A DNA stretch of 17,722 nucleotides from Stramenopiles sp. TOSAG23-2 (Eukaryota; Sar), in contig LT649628.1 of the NCBI GenBank assembly GCA_900128395.1, positions 1-17,722 of the forward strand. The letters are read 5' to 3'. Below, piece by piece: positions 8,786-15,869 of the stretch (its first letter is position 1; every line of letters starts with the position of its first letter). The notes below the pieces were generated by a model. The model saw nothing but the letters and a program-made list of their open reading frames with translations, did not search any database and was not told where the DNA came from. Position numbers and translations under genes: made by a program.

Positions 8786-9523
8786 ATGTGCTCATGTTGT
8801 TGTAGAAAAAAACGGAATGCGAAAGGTTGTTTTACATGGATGGTGCATTCATCCCTTGCAAACCTTTTGTCATTAGTAAATTTATTAAATTTTTTATTAT
8901 CAACATTATTGATAATGTACGGTGTATATATATTAAAATTAAAAAGTTATCACTTAGACGTACCAGCCATTGTTTTGCTATATACAGGTGGATTATCTTT
9001 TATCTTTTCATTCCTTTTCATATGCGGTTTGCGTAACAAATATTATTTAATGACTTATGTTTTTCATACGTTTACAGTTGTCTTAATACAAAGTTCAACG
9101 TATCTATTATATATGAATCACGAATGGCATAGTTGGATTGGTTCGCACCTTTTATTAGCACCGCATTGGGCTGCTGTTATTTTACGCCATCATATTAAAA
9201 CAACAAAGTTAGTCTTAGCCGGATCATTTATTACTGAAATTGTTTTATTGATTTTATCTGGTATTATTGTTTGTTATTGTGATTCAAGAGAAATTTATCG
9301 TCAAACAGGTGATTACTACGATGAAGATGATGATGGTTATTTTGATGATGATATCGATGTAAATCCTGAAGAGGTTAGTACATTATTAGCAGAAGAAGAG
9401 GAAAGAAGTTATAGACAAAATATGGATCGAAGAAGAAATAACTATACACAAAAAAGAGATGATATATTTCGTAAATATAAATATTATGACAATAATGATA
9501 ATGGTTCACAATTGCAATGGTAA
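8786..9523 (+). CDS. Tetraspanin-like four-helix membrane protein
   Basis: A 245-residue protein. The N-terminus carries a cysteine cluster (C2, C4, C5, C6) next to a basic RKKR stretch, a plausible palmitoylation site on the cytoplasmic face. Hydrophobic helices lie at about 24-50, 60-81, 88-110 and 141-163, with a very short first loop and a longer second loop (about 111-140). This is the tetraspanin order. However, the second loop is only about 30 residues and has no cysteine, so the CCG motif of true tetraspanins is missing. The tail (about 166-245) is cytoplasmic, first acidic (YYDEDDDGYFDDDID) and then charged and Asn/Tyr-rich. The start is the first ATG, in an A-rich context, and the stop is TAA. 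The gene diverges from the giant LRR gene. It could be a tetraspanin relative or an unrelated four-pass protein; the partner and role are unknown. Confidence 0.8.
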   Translation: MCSCCCRKKRNAKGCFTWMVHSSLANLLSLVNLLNFLLSTLLIMYGVYILKLKSYHLDVPAIVLLYTGGLSFIFSFLFICGLRNKYYLMTYVFHTFTVVLIQSSTYLLYMNHEWHSWIGSHLLLAPHWAAVILRHHIKTTKLVLAGSFITEIVLLILSGIIVCYCDSREIYRQTGDYYDEDDDGYFDDDIDVNPEEVSTLLAEEEERSYRQNMDRRRNNYTQKRDDIFRKYKYYDNNDNGSQLQW

Positions 9524-9580
9524 TATAGAAGAAGTGAAAGAGAGAGAGAGAGAAGTATTTTTGTGGTGCGCGTGTATTAA

Positions 9581-9586
9581 AATAAA
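9581..9586 (+). terminator. Candidate polyadenylation signal AATAAA for the tetraspan gene
   Basis: A canonical AATAAA lies about 58 bases past the TAA stop at 9521-9523, a normal distance for a 3' UTR. In AT-rich DNA such a hexamer also occurs by chance, so this is a candidate only. Confidence 0.4.
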
Positions 9587-9680
9587 AGTAAGTCCTCGTC
9601 GTGTGTTGTTTTGATAATACGTTTTGTATAATCAGGAGGTGCTATATATGCCACAGTAGTATTAGTATCTCTATCATCAT

Positions 9681-9697
9681 ATAATACCAGGTATTAT
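9681..9697. repeat. Inverted repeat ATAATACC-A-GGTATTAT
   Basis: Two perfect 8-base arms are separated by one base, between the two convergent genes. It could be a dyad protein site or simply a by-product of the AT-rich repeat beside it. Confidence 0.7.
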
Positions 9698-9940
9698 TAT
9701 ATATATATTATATATATGTATCATAACTTTTTACATTATCAATATTATATATTGTATATATATTATACACACTCTTTTTAAAATCATCAGGAAAAAAATC
9801 ACATTTCAATACAACACGATGCTAGATTTCATAAATACCACATGTTACATTCTTGTAACTTTGATCCAGCAATATATATATATGTGTGTGTATATCAAAT
9901 ATATGCATATATTCATCAGATTAAATTACATATATTTAAA

Positions 9941-9946
9941 TTTATT
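9941..9946 (-). terminator. AATAAA overlapping the NDUFA2 stop codon
   Basis: On the minus strand the last codon GAA, the stop TAA and the next A together read GAATAAA, so a canonical polyadenylation hexamer contains the stop codon. If used, the 3' UTR would be only about 10-30 bases. Confidence 0.3.
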
Positions 9947-10253
9947 CTTTAACAAAACGCGATGCTTCTACTAATTTTTTAACTGTGTTTGTAACATCTG
10001 CTTCATTCATACCAGTGACATCAGCTACTTTTTCGACACCTTGACCATATTGTGCAATGATAGTTGGCGTCTGATCAGAAAAGCCTTCACGTACAGGTAA
10101 ATTTAAACTAGGATTCAACATTTTAAGATCTTTATGTTGATTGGATATGAAACTTCTTAAACCAGAACTTACATTTTCTGTACCACCAACTGGAATTAAA
10201 AAACGTAATTCACGTAAATTACTAGCATTTTTTGTGATCAACCTCCAACTCAT
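9942..10253 (-). CDS. NDUFA2: NADH:ubiquinone oxidoreductase (complex I) subunit NDUFA2 / B8
   Basis: A 103-residue protein, close to the usual length of about 95-100. It is an accessory subunit of the peripheral (matrix) arm of mitochondrial complex I and has the thioredoxin-like fold shared with mitoribosomal L51/S25 proteins. The central block G-L-R-S-F-I followed by K-D-L-K-M-L-N-P (about 33-48), then L-P-V-R-E (about 52-56) and I-I-A-Q-Y-G-x-G (about 65-72), lines up with the family core S-x-G-x-R-x-F, L-K-x-x-N-P and R-E, followed by an aromatic and G motif. The N-terminus (SWRLITKNASNLREL) is basic and amphipathic, as expected for mitochondrial import. The protein has no cysteine, although the human subunit has a pair able to form a disulfide. 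The stop codon TAA overlaps an AATAAA. The start is the only ATG that keeps the conserved first strand. Confidence 0.88.
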   Translation of the reverse strand: MSWRLITKNASNLRELRFLIPVGGTENVSSGLRSFISNQHKDLKMLNPSLNLPVREGFSDQTPTIIAQYGQGVEKVADVTGMNEADVTNTVKKLVEASRFVKE

Positions 10254-10587
10254 TCTTCTTCTTTCCTTTTATTATCTCTTTTTCTCCTTTTCCTATATAT
10301 TTTTGATTGAATTAATATATATTGTTCTTCTTCTTATAGTTTCATCTATCTATCTATATCTTATATATATATATATATCTATATATTTCACACTAAGTAT
10401 ATTTATTTATTCATTCTACAATATCGCATCACCCCCAAAAATATATTATTATTCCCCACTATATACTAACAAGTATAAAAATGAAAGAAACCCTATATAA
10501 CAACGTCAATTTAATTTATTACAATAACATTTTTACTAGAAAAAAACAGGTTAAAATATGGGTTACAAAATACGAACGTATATTATT
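10254..10587 (-). promoter_or_regulatory. Short spacer: NDUFA2 upstream region and 3' side of LRR/EF-hand gene
   Basis: This 334-base spacer lies between two minus-strand genes and must hold the NDUFA2 promoter and the 3' UTR of the LRR/EF-hand gene. No gene is supported. It has TCTA repeats near 10343-10358 and a (TA)n run at about 10361-10378. On the minus strand, the 60 bases next to the NDUFA2 start are purine-rich (AG-rich). Confidence 0.45.
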
Positions 10588-12507
10588 TTAAATCTCACTG
10601 ACAAACTCACTTAAATCATACCCACCTTGACTAATTTTATCTTCGGCAAATTTTTTAAAATCTTTATTTGTATTGTTTAAACCAAATTTATTACGTAATT
10701 TTGCACGCCTTGCACGATTTTGTATGATTTCTTTCTTTTTCTTTTTAATACGTGGTATAACCTTTGCATTTGTAAGGCCCATTCCTAACTGTTGTTTTCT
10801 ATTATTCTTATTGCTATTATTTTTCTTCTTATTTTTCTCTGCTAATCTTCGTGTTTCTTCCTCATCATGGTCATAATCCGAATCTGAATCTGAATCATCA
10901 TATGAGCTTGTCTTCTTTTTCTTTTCAAGCAAAACAGCATTAGTAAATTCACAATGATAATATTTCAACCAATCACACCTATTATTTGTTAATTTCCTTA
11001 GATCAGCTTCTACACCAGTTACTACAGGTTCTTCCATTTTCTTATTAAAACTTAAATCATCATCAATCTGTTTCGCTAATAATTCCAAACGTGATGCTCT
11101 ACGTGACATTTCAACGGCTTCTTTCATCAATTCAGTCTTTCTAGGATCATTGTCTGGCAATGATAGTGCTTTTGCTTGTGTATACATTGCTTTTTTACCA
11201 ATGCGTTTACTACGTGCCAATGCTTTCTCAGGGCGCAATCTATTCCATTGTACGTTTAATTCTTCCTTTGGCTCATCATCGTCATCATCTTCATCCTCAT
11301 CGCCACCACCTTCCTCTGGCTCCTCATTCATAATCTCTTGCATTCCATTCACAAATTCTTCAATGGAAACTTGTCCTGACTTATCTTGATCAATTTCTTG
11401 AAACAAAAGTTCAACGCAACGATCTGAGCCATCACCTAATACCCAACCATAATCTTCCATTTCTCTGATTACACCTTTGATTTCTTCAACATCAAGCTCA
11501 CCACCACCATCTTCATCATGCGCTTCAAATAATTTACGCAAACGATACATTTGCCATGCTCCAATGTCATCCTTTGTTTTTGTTTCTTCAATTTTCTTAA
11601 AATTAATTGCTTTTGGCAAAACTGCGCTGACTAATTTATCACCAGATAATTCTTTTTGTTCCTCCATCGCTTCCATCGCTGCAGCATAATTTTCTCGAAC
11701 TCGTTGCTCCTCAGCCTCTTTTTCCTCCCTATCAATACGCGCTAATTCACGATATAATATTTTCACAGTGCCAGATAATCCAGAATCATCTTCATCCTTA
11801 TCAACTACTCCACCACCCATACCACTCATTGCTTTGCTTTTTGATTTTGTATAAGATGAGCCACCATCATCAATAGAGTTACCACGACCATGGCTACTAC
11901 GACCACCACGTTTTGATCCTGTATCATCACCCATTTTAGATCCATGAGCTGAACTACGTATTGATTCTGCTTTTGCACGTTTTTCTGCTCTTAAACGTTT
12001 CTGTTTCATTCGAGCAGACTGTTTGCGTTCCTCATCTGTAACAATATGACGATCTAACACATGGATAGATGGACATTCTGCTATGATACGCAATCGATAA
12101 TTTGGTTCCTCCGCACATGGATTTTCCTGCAACTCCAAATATTCTAACGTATGTAACTTTGAGATACATTCAATTGCACTATTTAAATCTGTTATTTCAT
12201 TATTATATAAAGCTAAACGTTTTAAAAATTTACATGGTAAACGTATGCCTTTCAAAGTTGTTAATTTATTACATTGTAAATATAGCTCTTTTAAACGGAA
12301 ATTTTCCTCTAGGCCTCTTAATTCTTTGATATTATTATCGTTCAACCATAATACTTCCAAATTCACAAATACTTCAAAACCACGTAAAATATCAATTTTT
12401 CGTTTTCCTAAAAATATTTCTGTACAGTTTTTAATATATTTCGCATTTTGTATTGGTAATTCCGCAATTGGATTGGAATATATTGTTTTCTTTTTTTTCA
12501 AAGGCAT
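10588..12507 (-). CDS. Leucine-rich repeat protein with two EF-hands and charged C-terminus
   Basis: A 639-residue protein with ATG start and TAA stop. Residues about 25-130 are SDS22-type leucine-rich repeats (LEVLWLNDNNI, LKELYLQCNKL, LKRLALYNNEI, LEYLELQENP), followed by an LRR cap (about 131-155). A basic, Ser/Gly-rich linker runs to about 240, followed by a charged coiled-coil segment (about 245-300). Two canonical EF-hand loops follow: residues 331-342 (DEDGGGELDVEE) and 373-384 (DQDKSGQVSIEE). Both have acidic or polar ligands at positions 1, 3, 9 and 12 and Gly at 6, so calcium binding is likely. An Asp/Glu tract (about 394-410), more coiled coil, a DSDSDSD stretch (about 535-545) and a lysine/arginine-rich tail complete it. 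SDS22-type LRR proteins with EF-hands are common among flagellar and cytoskeletal proteins of protists, so a calcium-responsive axonemal or cytoskeletal adaptor is a reasonable guess. The exact orthologue is not recognised. Confidence 0.85.
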   Translation of the reverse strand: MPLKKKKTIYSNPIAELPIQNAKYIKNCTEIFLGKRKIDILRGFEVFVNLEVLWLNDNNIKELRGLEENFRLKELYLQCNKLTTLKGIRLPCKFLKRLALYNNEITDLNSAIECISKLHTLEYLELQENPCAEEPNYRLRIIAECPSIHVLDRHIVTDEERKQSARMKQKRLRAEKRAKAESIRSSAHGSKMGDDTGSKRGGRSSHGRGNSIDDGGSSYTKSKSKAMSGMGGGVVDKDEDDSGLSGTVKILYRELARIDREEKEAEEQRVRENYAAAMEAMEEQKELSGDKLVSAVLPKAINFKKIEETKTKDDIGAWQMYRLRKLFEAHDEDGGGELDVEEIKGVIREMEDYGWVLGDGSDRCVELLFQEIDQDKSGQVSIEEFVNGMQEIMNEEPEEGGGDEDEDDDDDEPKEELNVQWNRLRPEKALARSKRIGKKAMYTQAKALSLPDNDPRKTELMKEAVEMSRRASRLELLAKQIDDDLSFNKKMEEPVVTGVEADLRKLTNNRCDWLKYYHCEFTNAVLLEKKKKTSSYDDSDSDSDYDHDEEETRRLAEKNKKKNNSNKNNRKQQLGMGLTNAKVIPRIKKKKKEIIQNRARRAKLRNKFGLNNTNKDFKKFAEDKISQGGYDLSEFVSEI

Positions 12508-13259
12508 GATTTCTTATAACTATTAGTTATTTTTCTTATATGTATTATAATATTGAACCAGAATCTGTTTTGTTACTGTGTTCTTTCAATCTCTATATGT
12601 TACTTTCATCTCTCTTTATTATAGTAATAATAAATTGTAATCCAATAGAGAGTATATATATAATTTTTTTCTAACAGTAATAAAACGCATATTTGTGTTT
12701 AAGAGTGGTAGGGGTGTGACATATAGGCCAGATCTGATGTTAGACTATAGCTACTCTGGTTTTATACTCTGTATTTTATACACAGTAGCTTTTCGCGTGG
12801 TGCCGTGTTCGTGAGTCGTGAGGTGCACTGCTATAAGAATATCATAAACTACCAGGTATAGGCATCACATTACAGTATACACGGCGCGAATCGAGTGATG
12901 TGTGAAGATCTGCTGTGCTGTCCTGGCCCAGGGCTGGCTGTGTGAGAATGAAGCTACAGTTATTTTTTATAACATCAAATAGCATTAGCCAGCATTGAAA
13001 CTAGTTAGTATTTTTACCTTGATGGACACAACGTTGTAATTATATATCACATATATATATATTTAAATATAAACCAGGAAAAAAATACAATGAATAAATA
13101 GATAGATTATTAACATATACAAAGAAATCAATTTCATATCATTCATTTTGTGAACATCTGTATTTATTATTATTGATATTATTTAATCACATTTGCATTT
13201 GCGACTATTAGTTAGTTGCATAGTTGAATTTTTTATATTTAAAAAAAATTTAAACAACA
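12508..13259. promoter_or_regulatory. Divergent intergenic region between LRR/EF-hand gene and NDC80
   Basis: This 752-base region lies between two divergent starts, so both promoters should be here. No gene is supported. Its middle (about 12700-12960) is less AT-rich than the flanks and carries AGATCT palindromes at 12730-12735 and 12906-12911, the string ACCAGGTA at 12851-12858, and a GC-rich overlapping palindrome (CCTGGCCCAGG, 12922-12932, followed by GCTGGC). The flanks next to the start codons are plain AT-rich DNA. The NDC80 start has the context AACAACAATGAG, a good A-rich eukaryotic start. Confidence 0.5.
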
Positions 13260-15161
13260 ATGAGAAAAGGTACGAAATCAAAAAATCGGCGTATGACGTT
13301 AGGTCCAGTATCTGATACACGTGTTAACAAAGTATCTGATTTTGCAAGTACGTTAAGGAATTCAGCTGGTCCAACATTGAATTTACGACAAAAGAAACGT
13401 GCATCGTTGAGTCGACAATCAGCAAATCGTCGAAAAAGTAAAGAACGTTCAAGAAACTCAACATCACGAACATCAGCATCACGTACGTCCGCATCTAGAA
13501 ACTCACAGTCTAGGTCATCAAAAGGTAAAAGTGGCCGTAGACAATCAAGTGTCCATGGTTATGGTGGCAATGCAATAGTTGACCCAAGACCCATTAAAGA
13601 CCATGAATTCATGAATACAGAACAGCGTGTACTTATAGGATATTTAGTGGAAAAGAATTACGATCATCAAATATCCCCACGAACGTTGACTTCTCCAACT
13701 ACTAAAGACTTTGAAAACATTTCTAGTTTTCTATTTCGTCAAATTGATAGTAACTTTAAATTTCAAAAATCGATGATAAACGAAGTACCATTAATGTTTA
13801 AAGGTTTACATTACCCATTCAGTATCAGTAAAACTGCATTGAGTGCAGCTGGTAGTCCACACACATGGCCATACTTATTAGCATGTTTGACTTGGTTGAT
13901 CGAATTGTTAAGTTACGATGAAGAATCAGAAAAATCCAAAGCTGAAAATAAAGTAGCAGAATTTGAATTTGATGCTGGTGGCAATTTAGTTTTTTTCGAA
14001 TATTTAAGAGAAGCATATGGGTTCTTTTTAGCTGGGGATGATGAACATTATGAAAATTTGGAAAGTGAATTGGAAGAAAGGATTCAAGAGCAAAATAAAA
14101 CATTCACAGCGGAAGTAGATAAAATTCAAGAGGAGAACGATATTTTGAAAAAAGAATTAGCAATATTAGAAAACAATGCAACTTCTGTACCTAAATTAAA
14201 ATCGAAACAAATGGATTTAAGAAGTGATTTGCAAAAATTTCGTAAATTAGTTTCACAATTAAGCGATCATATAAAAAATCAAGAGGAAAAATTATCACGC
14301 AGGCAAAGCGATTTGAAGATACAAGAGGAGGAATTGAAGCAAGCTGAAAATGAGGCAAAAAAATTACGCTTAAAATTGAATTCGCAAGAATTAAGTGCTG
14401 AAGATGTGGAAAAAATGGCAAAGAGAAGAGAACAAGTTAAAAATCAAATATCAAGTCTTGAAGGTTTGATTGAAAAGAAAATTGGTAGTGTTAATGATGC
14501 GGAGGAAGATTTAAAAAATGGAATGAAACAATTATCTACCATGGTAAAAACATATAATGTCAAAGCATCTGAATTGAAAATGGTCCCAGCTAAAGCAAAA
14601 AATTCAGATGGTAAAGATTTAAAATTAGTTTTAAAAGAAAACGATGTGGAGATGATGAATATCAACCCAAAACATGTTGTGAAACCGATTTTAAAACGTT
14701 TACAAGATCATTATAAAAGTAAAATGGAAGATGAAAAAGCTCAAGCAACTGAATTGGGTGGTATAGTGGAAGCAGGAAATACATTAAAAACTGAAAAATC
14801 CAATGAAGTGGAAGATTTAAAAGCACAAGCTGTTAAATTGGAAGAAAATTTAAAACGTGAAAAAGAAGCGATGGATTTATGTGTAAAGAAAGGACAAGAG
14901 GAAGCGGAGGAATATGAATTACGTATCCATAAATTAAGACATGAGCCACATGCACATGTAGAAAGGTTACAAAGTGACTTGGTCGAAGCAAAAAGTATAT
15001 ATGAAGATACAGAAGCAAGTATACAACAACAGCGTAGCAGATTAGCAGCACATATTGAAAGTTGTTTGAATAATATTACAAATCACAAATTTTATTTTGA
15101 AAATAAATTAACAGAAACACTTGAACAAATGAATATGAAAAAAAATTCATTGTTGTTGTGA
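13260..15161 (+). CDS. NDC80: Kinetochore protein NDC80 (HEC1)
   Basis: A 633-residue protein, near the 642 of human HEC1. It is the microtubule-binding subunit of the NDC80 complex (with NUF2, SPC24 and SPC25), which joins kinetochores to spindle microtubules. Residues 1-107 are a basic Ser/Arg-rich tail with pentad repeats (SRTSA-SRTSA-SRNSQ) and Aurora-kinase-type sites around T13, S49, S60 and S96. Residues about 108-225 are the calponin-homology domain: DPRPIKD at 108-114, ISPRTL with PTTKDF at 138-151, YPFSISK at 185-191 and GSPHTWPYLLACLTWL at 198-213, the hallmark block of the family. From about 260 to the end is long coiled coil, interrupted at about 436-490 by the family's loop region (LKMVPAKAKNSDGKDL). 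The stop is TGA. The ATG follows an A-rich AACAAC context and keeps the whole tail. The coding DNA has no intron. Confidence 0.97.
   Translation: MRKGTKSKNRRMTLGPVSDTRVNKVSDFASTLRNSAGPTLNLRQKKRASLSRQSANRRKSKERSRNSTSRTSASRTSASRNSQSRSSKGKSGRRQSSVHGYGGNAIVDPRPIKDHEFMNTEQRVLIGYLVEKNYDHQISPRTLTSPTTKDFENISSFLFRQIDSNFKFQKSMINEVPLMFKGLHYPFSISKTALSAAGSPHTWPYLLACLTWLIELLSYDEESEKSKAENKVAEFEFDAGGNLVFFEYLREAYGFFLAGDDEHYENLESELEERIQEQNKTFTAEVDKIQEENDILKKELAILENNATSVPKLKSKQMDLRSDLQKFRKLVSQLSDHIKNQEEKLSRRQSDLKIQEEELKQAENEAKKLRLKLNSQELSAEDVEKMAKRREQVKNQISSLEGLIEKKIGSVNDAEEDLKNGMKQLSTMVKTYNVKASELKMVPAKAKNSDGKDLKLVLKENDVEMMNINPKHVVKPILKRLQDHYKSKMEDEKAQATELGGIVEAGNTLKTEKSNEVEDLKAQAVKLEENLKREKEAMDLCVKKGQEEAEEYELRIHKLRHEPHAHVERLQSDLVEAKSIYEDTEASIQQQRSRLAAHIESCLNNITNHKFYFENKLTETLEQMNMKKNSLLL
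13447..13530 (+). repeat. Ser/Arg pentad repeats in the NDC80 tail
   Basis: Residues about 63-91 of NDC80 are built from short SR-x-S-x units, with two exact SRTSA copies (69-73 or so and 74-78) followed by variants. They add basic charge and many possible phosphorylation sites to the microtubule-binding tail. Confidence 0.7.
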
Positions 15162-15557
15162 AATGGTTTTTACATTTAATGATTTTTAAAAAAAATATTT
15201 TATATTATTTATTTTGGATCTATGATATATATGTAATATCGAGATACAGTATATATATTATCATATTCGTATTGTAGTGTACGACTTGTATAATATATCA
15301 AATATCATACGTACGAACCCGTATCATATATCGATACATGATACGAAGTATTTGATATTTTATGTATGTACATCATGTGTGTGTGTCACGACGAACGAAA
15401 CTACACTAGCAGCGGGAGAGAGTGACTGTGATGTATGTATGTGTTAAAAAGTGGAATAATATTAATACTCGTAAGTCATATTTCCGTTTTATTCGTATTT
15501 TTTCACATCGTCGTATATACTCTCGTACAATTCAACGTCGTACTACGTACGTACCAC
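15162..15557. other. Intergenic region between convergent genes, with nested inverted repeats
   Basis: These 396 bases lie between the 3' end of NDC80 (plus) and the 3' end of the 103-residue gene (minus). No gene is supported; the open frame near 15422-15619 overlaps the minus-strand gene and has no recognisable content. The stretch is AT-rich with TATA, GTGTGT and TACGTACG-type strings and contains the nested dyad at 15295-15358. Confidence 0.55.
15295..15358. repeat. Nested inverted repeat
   Basis: The outer arms ATATCAAATA (15295-15304) and TATTTGATAT (15349-15358) are perfect 10-base inverted copies. Inside them, CGTATCAT (15320-15327) and ATGATACG (15338-15345) form a perfect 8-base stem whose loop contains TATCGATA. 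The whole could fold as a two-part hairpin in RNA from either convergent gene. Confidence 0.75.
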
Positions 15558-15869
15558 TTAGCTTCGATTCAAAACTTTATAAACTTGTAATAATAATTCA
15601 TTCCCATCATTTTTTCTAATATGCCATTCATTACGTCTACCTAGTTCTTCAATTATTCTTAATTTTCTTAAATAATTATTTCTTTCATGCATTAATGCTA
15701 ACTGGGAACAACGAAGAAAATGCTGTCTTTCTCTACAATGTTTACTAACTTCTACCCCCTTTTGCAAACGTTCTAATGCATGTTTAATAGCTCTTGGTAA
15801 CGTTTTTACAGGAGCATACATTTCACATATTAAATTAGCATCATTTTCTAATTGTTGTAATCTACTCAT
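15558..15869 (-). CDS. Small helical protein of unknown function (103 aa)
   Basis: A 103-residue ORF with ATG start and TAA stop, convergent to NDC80. It is almost entirely predicted helix: heptad-like leucines run from LQQLENDANLI (4-14), through ALERLQKGVEV (31-41), to YLRKLRIIEELGRRNEWHI (65-83), then a short LLLQVYKVL end. It is basic, has three or so scattered cysteines, no signal peptide and no membrane segment. Composition is normal for a coding gene and unlike the AT-rich spacers on both sides, which is the main reason to accept it. It resembles, in style only, small coiled-coil subunits of larger assemblies (Mediator, BLOC/BORC, kinetochore or augmin type). I do not recognise a specific family, and nearness to NDC80 is not evidence of a shared function. 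Confidence 0.65.
   Translation of the reverse strand: MSRLQQLENDANLICEMYAPVKTLPRAIKHALERLQKGVEVSKHCRERQHFLRCSQLALMHERNNYLRKLRIIEELGRRNEWHIRKNDGNELLLQVYKVLNRS

Larger units (their letters stand above)
9524..9941. other. Intergenic region between convergent 3' ends
   Basis: No gene is seen in these 418 bases between the tetraspan gene (plus) and NDUFA2 (minus). It holds a (GA)n run at 9539-9553, a plus-strand AATAAA at 9581-9586, an inverted repeat at 9681-9697 and a (TA)n-rich stretch at about 9697-9718. Both 3' UTRs must lie here. Confidence 0.6.

Noticed and set aside
13825-14665. Minus-strand frames inside NDC80
   Set aside because: They are antisense shadows of the NDC80 coiled coil; the plus-strand product matches the family along its length.
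13260-15869. NDC80 and the 103-residue gene as a kinetochore pair
   Set aside because: The genes are convergent and do not share a promoter, and the small protein shows no SPC24, SPC25, NUF2 or other known kinetochore signature; adjacency alone is not evidence.
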